This document shows positions 59,206 through 64,000 of a DNA stretch of 64,000 nucleotides, in pieces; positions within the stretch are counted from its first letter, which is position 1; each line of letters starts with the position of its first letter. The stretch covers positions 1 to 64,000 of the forward strand of contig CAJWBH010000012.1 of NCBI GenBank assembly GCA_913019975.1, written 5' to 3'. Origin of the DNA: Thalassolituus maritimus (GTDB taxonomy: Bacteria; Pseudomonadota; Gammaproteobacteria; Pseudomonadales; Oceanobacteraceae). Under the pieces are notes generated by a model. The model was not told the origin of the DNA, ran no database searches, and was given only the letters and a program-made list of their open reading frames with translations. A program made the position numbers and the translations under genes.

Positions 59206-61131
59206 TCAGTCGATCAGCTCAGCCGGGTTCTCGAACATGCCGAGCGGAGTTTCCAGAATAGCGCCCAGGGTGCGTATCATGTCGCGCTCTTCCATCGTGA
59301 TTTTGCCGTCATGATGCACACACACAGAAATGGCGCGCATGACCCGCTCCCGAACTTCCGGTGCACTTGCGATCAGAGCACTCAATGCTTTATTCAGCGG
59401 TTTCAGGCTTTTGTGCGGCGCGTGTTCCGGGTTGCAGTCCCGCATCAGTAGTTGCTCTGATGTAATTCCCGCTTCAAACGCAAGCACCGCAGTCTGATAA
59501 TTTTTCGTTCCGGCATGGGCGACGTACGCCAGCACAACAGCAATATCATCGGCAAGTGCGTGGGCAGACTTACGCTTCTGACGGAAAGCCGGGAGGGTGC
59601 CGAAGTGGCGCCCGAGGTATTGCAGAATCAGCCGGTACAGACACCACTCGAACAGGTCGATCTTGTTATCCAACTGAATCATGCTGACCAGGGTCTGATT
59701 CATCGTGCGGTACTGCTTGAGGGACATACGACGCAGTGCCGGCATTGCCCGCTCGACCAGCTCAAGGCGCACCTCTTTGTCTGAGCGTCTGGCTTCATTC
59801 AGGTAGCGCAGGGCTTCGCGGAAGGTGTCGCTGCCATGCCTTTGCTGAATCATATTCTGCTGCTCACGCGCCGTCTCTTCGGTCGAGCCACTCATCAGCA
59901 ACGCAAACACCAGAGCCTCTGCAGACATCGCGTTAATGATCGCGATTTCACTTCTGAGGAGTTCTTCACCGCGTGCTTCGTAAGGTATCGCTTCATATCC
60001 GGTATCAGCGTGAGCCACTGCAGTATCTGTACTATCGACGTTTTCAGGTGCCTCGCCCTGTCCGGCAGAGAAACCGCTGATGGCATCGCTGTCGTTGTAG
60101 GCAAAGTCCCGAACTTCGATATGCTGCATTCGTGGCTTCAGATAATGCCCGTCCCAGCCCGGCTGAATTTTCTGAATACGTTCATCCAGCGGTGGGTGCG
60201 TTGCAAACATGGTGCGGCGAAAGCGCATGACCGGACCAAAAAAGAAGTGCGATACCTCCAGCGCCGACGGTGAACCAACGCGGGAGCCCGCGCCATAACC
60301 GATGACTTTGAGAGCGCCACTGATACCATCAGGGTTACGAGTAAACTGCACAGCGGATGCATCCGCAAGAAACTCACGCTGGCGACTGACCGCCGACTTG
60401 ATCATGCGGCCGAAAAATTCGCCGCCGTAGCCAATCGCCATCAGTGCAAACCCGAAGGCGGCAGCCCGTGGGTCTGTGCGACGTGTCGTAAAACCGCGGT
60501 TGTGTGAGCCGCGGACAATCATACGGCCGATTTCACCAATAAACACGATGCCATAGATGATGCCGGTAAGGCGCATGTTCATGCGCATATCACCGTTGAA
60601 AATATGACTGAATTCGTGGGCGATAACTCCCTGAAGCTGGTCACGTGTGAGTGCCGATATTGCGCCTCGCGTGACACCAATAACGGCATCGCTCGGCTGG
60701 TAGCCTGCGGCAAAGGCGTTAATGCCGGAGTCTTCCATGACGTAAACATCCGGGACGGGCATACCCGAGGCGATAGCCATTTCTTCAACGACATTCAGGA
60801 GTCGCCTCTCATCCGCTTCGCGGCTGCCAGGGTCAAGCAGTGTAGCGCCCAGAGAATCTGCCACGTCACTTCCTTTGCTGAGCGATAGCTGCCTGAAAAA
60901 ACTCGAAATCATGATCACGGCCATCGTCGTGAAGCTGACGACAGCCCAATGCTCGCCATCATAAATCTCAAAGGCCCGTGAGCCCTCGGTTGATGAATAG
61001 GTTGCGAAGTGAATACCGGCAATAAACAGCAGGTTAACTGTCAGGACAACGGCGATGACGGCGAGGCTGAACAACAGAATGAGGCGCCCGGTGTTACGGC
61101 GCGCCTCTTCCTGATGGCGAAAGAAGTTCAT
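59206..61131 (-). CDS. M48 family membrane zinc metallopeptidase with TerB-like tail
   Basis: The 641-residue product has two N-terminal membrane helices (about 14-42 and 57-78), the zinc site VIAHEFSHIFNGD, and a peptidase core to about 330. The C-terminal half ends with a helical acidic segment (CVHHDGKITMEERDMIRTLG) resembling a TerB-type domain. The family resembles HtpX/BepA in core but has a longer tail. It lies 14 bp downstream of lemA, a frequent partner, suggesting a membrane quality-control pair. Confidence 0.88.
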   Translation of the reverse strand: MNFFRHQEEARRNTGRLILLFSLAVIAVVLTVNLLFIAGIHFATYSSTEGSRAFEIYDGEHWAVVSFTTMAVIMISSFFRQLSLSKGSDVADSLGATLLDPGSREADERRLLNVVEEMAIASGMPVPDVYVMEDSGINAFAAGYQPSDAVIGVTRGAISALTRDQLQGVIAHEFSHIFNGDMRMNMRLTGIIYGIVFIGEIGRMIVRGSHNRGFTTRRTDPRAAAFGFALMAIGYGGEFFGRMIKSAVSRQREFLADASAVQFTRNPDGISGALKVIGYGAGSRVGSPSALEVSHFFFGPVMRFRRTMFATHPPLDERIQKIQPGWDGHYLKPRMQHIEVRDFAYNDSDAISGFSAGQGEAPENVDSTDTAVAHADTGYEAIPYEARGEELLRSEIAIINAMSAEALVFALLMSGSTEETAREQQNMIQQRHGSDTFREALRYLNEARRSDKEVRLELVERAMPALRRMSLKQYRTMNQTLVSMIQLDNKIDLFEWCLYRLILQYLGRHFGTLPAFRQKRKSAHALADDIAVVLAYVAHAGTKNYQTAVLAFEAGITSEQLLMRDCNPEHAPHKSLKPLNKALSALIASAPEVRERVMRAISVCVHHDGKITMEERDMIRTLGAILETPLGMFENPAELID

Positions 61132-61145
61132 ACGTTACGCGGGTC

Positions 61146-61742
61146 TCAGAAGCTGATCTTGGGTGCGTCTTCGAGAACTTCGCGGTTTTCGAATTCCAGT
61201 AGTGTCGCGTCTTCTCTGTGGCCGAAAGCGCCGGCAACGACGACGGCTGGAAAGCTCTGGCGGTAGGTGTTGTAGTCCATGACAGAGTCGTTATACGCCT
61301 GACGGGCGAAGGCAATGCGGTTTTCGGTACTGCTCAGTTCTTCGGTGAGCTGCATCATATTCTCGTTTGCCTTCAGCTCCGGGTAAGCTTCCATCACGAC
61401 ATTCAGGCGGCCGAGTGCGCCAGCCAGTGCGCCTTCAGCCCCCATTAACTGAGCCATGCCACCACTGTTCGCAGGGTCGCCACCAATTGCCTTGAGGCCA
61501 GCGGCGGCTTCGTTGCGCGCGCTGATCACGGCTTCCAGAGTATCCCGCTCGTGACGGATATACTCTTTCGCTGTTTCAACCAGGTTAGGAATCAGGTCGT
61601 AGCGGCGTTTTAATTGCACATCGATCTGAGCGAAGCTGTTCTGAAACCGGTTTTTAAGAGCGACCAGTTTGTTGTACACACTGACCAGTAAAAGAATAAG
61701 TCCGGCGATTACTGCCAGTAGAATGATGCCTGTTGTTGTCAT
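61146..61742 (-). CDS. lemA: LemA family protein
   Basis: The 198-residue protein has one N-terminal helix (IILLAVIAGLILLLVSVYNKLV) and the family sequence LKNRFQNSFAQIDVQLKRRYDLIPNLVETAKEY. LemA proteins are helical-bundle membrane proteins of unclear role, often next to M48 peptidases as here. Confidence 0.95.
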   Translation of the reverse strand: MTTTGIILLAVIAGLILLLVSVYNKLVALKNRFQNSFAQIDVQLKRRYDLIPNLVETAKEYIRHERDTLEAVISARNEAAAGLKAIGGDPANSGGMAQLMGAEGALAGALGRLNVVMEAYPELKANENMMQLTEELSSTENRIAFARQAYNDSVMDYNTYRQSFPAVVVAGAFGHREDATLLEFENREVLEDAPKISF

Positions 61743-61773
61743 TGTCCGTTCTCCGTATGTTCAGGTCAGGGCG

Positions 61774-62100
61774 TTATCGCTGCCACTGACCTGAACCGTC
61801 CATGTAAAATTCGCCGCTGCCCTGAGCTTTTTCAATCAGTTTTTCACCTGCAATCCGCTCGATGTTGACCAGTTGCGTGTTCTGCTTGTTCGCGATTTCC
61901 TGATAGCGGGCTTTACGCTTGGCGTTGATATCGACCACCAGAGCGGCCGCTTCGGGGCTGTTTGCACTGATGAGGCCGAGGTAACCATTGGGTTGCTCAC
62001 CGACAAGGCCCATGTTTTTCGCATCGTCCAGTTCCAGGGCCAGTGCAGCAACACTGAACAACAGGCCAGCGACGAAGGTTGTCATTTTGCTGAGTTTCAT
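61774..62100 (-). CDS. ydbL: YdbL family (DUF1318) periplasmic protein
   Basis: The 108-residue product has a signal peptide (VAGLLFSVAALA-LE) and the YdbL sequence AKNMGLVGEQPNGYLGL. In E. coli, YdbL works with YnbE and the AsmA-like YdbH in lipid transfer between membranes. Here it follows ynbE by 14 bp; ydbH is not adjacent. Confidence 0.88.
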   Translation of the reverse strand: MKLSKMTTFVAGLLFSVAALALELDDAKNMGLVGEQPNGYLGLISANSPEAAALVVDINAKRKARYQEIANKQNTQLVNIERIAGEKLIEKAQGSGEFYMDGSGQWQR

Positions 62101-62114
62101 CGTCTTCTCCTTGT

Positions 62115-62294
62115 TCAGAACAGATCGTCTTCGGATTCAAACAGTTGCTCGAGGTCCTTTTCGACCTTTACCCGGACTTCGTGCTCAATTTTGACGTTAA
62201 GATTGATGGTAATCGGCTTTTCCGGGGCGGCTACCTTAAGCGTGCAGGCTGTCAGTGGTGCCAGCAACAGCAGAATCAATAGAGGGTTTTTCAT
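62115..62294 (-). CDS. ynbE: YnbE family small lipoprotein
   Basis: The 59-residue product has a lipobox LTAC (after MKNPLLILLLLAP) and the YnbE-like mature segment with EKPITINLNVKIEHEVRVKV. It is an outer-membrane lipoprotein that in E. coli binds the C-terminus of YdbH. It is too short to show in most ORF scans. The start at 62294 and stop at 62115 are clear. No ydbH lies beside it. Confidence 0.85.
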   Translation of the reverse strand: MKNPLLILLLLAPLTACTLKVAAPEKPITINLNVKIEHEVRVKVEKDLEQLFESEDDLF

Positions 62295-62526
62295 GGTCAG
62301 AGTCCTTACCTGTCTCAGGCTTACTCTATCTCACGGGGCATGATGTGGGAACGGGCGGGCGTAAGGTTTGGTATAAGAATCACGAAAATAACAGCCTTCA
62401 GAGAGCCTCTGAGGCAGAATACTTGCGCTGAATCATGTCCAGTCGTTCAAACCCGGACGATTTGTAGCTATAATGCGTGCACTAAAATTACGACAAGCCT
62501 GATTGGCACTGGATGAGGACATCTTC

Positions 62527-62928
62527 GTGAAGCAACTGAAAGCATTGATTCTGGCGGCCGCCACTCTGGTCATGGCTCAGGCATACGCCGAGAGCGACGC
62601 TCAGATTGAGAAAATCCGCGAGCGCATCGCTCCGGTCGGTGAGGTATGTGTAGGCGCTGAATGTGGTGGCGTTGCAGTGGTTGCTGGTGAACCTCGCACG
62701 GGTGAAGAAGTTTACAACACTGCCTGTACTGCATGTCACGGTGCTGGTGTACTGGGCGCACCTAAGAAAGGCGATACCGCTGCATGGGATGATCGTCTGG
62801 CGAAGGGGATGGATGAAACACTCCAGAATGCCATCAACGGTATTAACGCTATGCCTCCAAAAGGTAACTGCGCGACCTGTTCTGATGATGAAATCCTGAA
62901 CGCGATCAAGTACATGGCTGGACGTTAA
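62527..62928 (+). CDS. Cytochrome c5 family protein
   Basis: The 133-residue periplasmic monohaem cytochrome has a signal peptide (LKALILAAATLVMAQAYA), the haem motif CTACH, an axial Met in MPPKGN, and the additional CATC pair typical of cytochrome c5. It carries electrons to oxidases in Pseudomonas relatives. The start is the GTG at 62527 behind a GAGGA site; an upstream TTG at 62503 gives no signal peptide. A terminator follows. Confidence 0.92.
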   Translation: MKQLKALILAAATLVMAQAYAESDAQIEKIRERIAPVGEVCVGAECGGVAVVAGEPRTGEEVYNTACTACHGAGVLGAPKKGDTAAWDDRLAKGMDETLQNAINGINAMPPKGNCATCSDDEILNAIKYMAGR

Positions 62929-62950
62929 TCGTCGTAGTCTGTCTCAAGAG

Positions 62951-62974
62951 AAACCCGCTTCGGCGGGTTTTTTA
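62951..62974 (+). terminator. Rho-independent terminator of the cytochrome c5 gene
   Basis: AAACCCGC (62951-62958) pairs with GCGGGTTT (62963-62970), TTCG loop, followed by Ts. Confidence 0.92.
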
Positions 62975-63171
62975 TGTCTGCTGTTCTTATCAGAAAGTGT
63001 GATTGCTGAAAGCCTGTTCGTCGGGAATATTGCACCCAGGATTCTCTGGCAGTGACTGAAATCCGGCTTTGATGTTTTTTTTGTTACCAATGGTTAGCGT
63101 TGCTGGAAGCGGCGTCCGTCTTGTCTATAAGTATTCCCATCAAATGAATACCGCTGAAAGAGGGATGTCTT

Positions 63172-63447
63172 ATGGCACATGATGACGATCTGCACGAAGA
63201 TGAGTTTAACGATCAGGATTCGCACGAGGAATCTGGCGAGCAGGAAACCGGAACAAAAGAGGCCGCCGCCTCAGATGATGATATTGAGTATGGCTCTCAG
63301 GCTGCTCGCGAAGCGCTCCGTGAGGCTATGGCGTCAGATGTCGAAGCCTTCCTGGCACGTGGCGGCCGAATTCAGGAAGTCGCTTCGGACGTGATGGGTG
63401 ATCCTCCACGTAAGCCTCAGACCAACTACGGTAGCCGTCCCATCTGA
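63172..63447 (+). CDS. sutA: SutA-like RNA polymerase-associated transcription factor
   Basis: The 91-residue product is acidic and probably disordered to about 45, has a central helix (REALREAMASDVEAFLARGG), then DPPRKPQTNYGSRPI. The C-terminal SRPI block and KVQE/RIQE-like helix match SutA, which in P. aeruginosa binds RNA polymerase and raises ribosomal-gene transcription in slow growth. Slightly shorter N-terminal tail than the 105-residue Pseudomonas protein. Confidence 0.85.
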   Translation: MAHDDDLHEDEFNDQDSHEESGEQETGTKEAAASDDDIEYGSQAAREALREAMASDVEAFLARGGRIQEVASDVMGDPPRKPQTNYGSRPI

Positions 63448-63574
63448 ATCGACTCGTTTGCTATGAGTCTGTCATGCCAGTCGCATAGAACGGATAATTC
63501 TTTTTATGTGACTGGTCGTTTTCTGAGCAAGTGCTAAAATAGTCAGGCAAGTTGATTCGCAAGGATGCAGAAAC

Positions 63575-64000
63575 ATGACCAGCCATTCCAGAAAATACCG
63601 CCGCCGTTTACACGCCTTACCCGCTGCACTGGCCCTGTTCGTATTCGCCGCTCTGTGGCTATACAGCAACACCACGTCTGCTGATGTACTGCTTTCCGCA
63701 AAATCCATCGACGATTGGAACAAAGACTGCCGCCATTGCTCTATCGAGCCTCACTATGACGTTATTAAGGGCGAAATCGTACGTCTGGAAAGCCGGATGG
63801 GGCGTGCTCTGTTAAGTCGCCCGTTTGTCAGTGAAGGGGCGAGGCCTCAGCTAAGCTGGCAGTGGTCACTGGATCAGTTTGATGAAGAAACAAGTGCGGC
63901 GCTGATGCGCGTGACAGTGGACTTCTCAAGCACAGAAGCCGATCAGACCTATCGCCTGCATTATGTGTGGAACCCGGCGGAGCGCACGACACATCGTGAA
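63575..64000 (+). CDS. DUF3047-like secreted protein (3' partial)
   Basis: The frame is open from the ATG at 63575 to the window end (142 codons). An N-terminal basic stretch and hydrophobic helix (LPAALALFVFAALWLY) suggest a membrane anchor or signal. Cysteines CRHC lie near residue 53, and RPQLSWQWSLDQF resembles the DUF3047 core, followed by MRVTVDF and LHYVWNP. The assignment is moderate; the rest lies beyond the window. Confidence 0.6.
   Translation, partial: MTSHSRKYRRRLHALPAALALFVFAALWLYSNTTSADVLLSAKSIDDWNKDCRHCSIEPHYDVIKGEIVRLESRMGRALLSRPFVSEGARPQLSWQWSLDQFDEETSAALMRVTVDFSSTEADQTYRLHYVWNPAERTTHRE

Overview
The window is chromosomal DNA from a gammaproteobacterium of the Oceanospirillales/Pseudomonadales type. 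The main evidence is gene order. The run ridA-spoT-rpoZ-gmk ... yicC ... rph-crc-pyrE ... argB-algC-dut-coaBC-radC-rpmB-rpmG follows the Pseudomonas aeruginosa arrangement. So does ubiE-ubiJ-ubiB-hisI-hisE-tatA-tatB-tatC. Crc, a long AlgC with a membrane sensor-like N-terminus, and a SutA homologue also point there. A gene set that looks suited to aliphatic alcohol/aldehyde oxidation hints at a marine hydrocarbon-associated lineage, but the genus cannot be fixed from sequence alone. I found no rRNA, tRNA, insertion sequence, prophage or CRISPR array.

Layout. 1-5250: 3' part of a giant tandem-repeat protein ending in a LysM domain. 5386-8931: ridA, spoT, rpoZ, gmk (stringent response, transcription, GMP supply). 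8972-11320: a small inserted island with a LigB-type dioxygenase, DoxX and a divergent LysR regulator. 11345-15497: yicC, then a large Ig-like lipoprotein and an OmpA/TSP3 protein, absent from the usual yicC-rph neighbourhood. 15944-26298: rph, crc, pyrE, a DUF4124-like protein, slmA, argB, algC, dut, coaBC, radC, rpmB, rpmG. 26419-32967: mutM, a DEDDh-type exonuclease, OsmC, an ElyC/YdcF protein, a PhoD phosphatase, gamma-glutamyltransferase and ferredoxin.

33020-36488: coaD, preceded by a four-gene extracytoplasmic redox operon (DUF4266 lipoprotein, DUF3570 outer-membrane protein, TlpA-like thioredoxin, ApbE flavin transferase). 36608-38074: a secreted AspA/AstE-type deacylase. 38238-42710: GMC oxidoreductase, its Tat-lipoprotein small subunit and an aldehyde dehydrogenase, with a divergent TetR regulator whose probable operator lies between the -35 and -10 boxes of the operon promoter. 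42707-45850: DUF3080 lipoprotein, S1/P1 nuclease, a small Cys-rich secreted protein and a UbiA prenyltransferase.

45862-51098: tatCBA, hisE, hisI, ubiB, ubiJ, ubiE. 51277-54719: DUF1145 protein, a second OmpA, and a NarL-type two-component pair. 54807-59175: lipocalin, tesA-like esterase and the ybbAP ABC transporter. 59206-62294: M48 peptidase, LemA, YdbL and the very short YnbE. 62527-64000: cytochrome c5, SutA and a truncated secreted protein.

The most interesting candidate is the DUF4266-DUF3570-TlpA-ApbE operon. The N-terminal periplasmic segment of the predicted outer-membrane protein DUF3570 carries ETVSGAT, very close to the Dxx(S/T)GAT motif that ApbE enzymes flavinylate. This suggests, as a testable inference, a covalently flavinylated outer-membrane protein.
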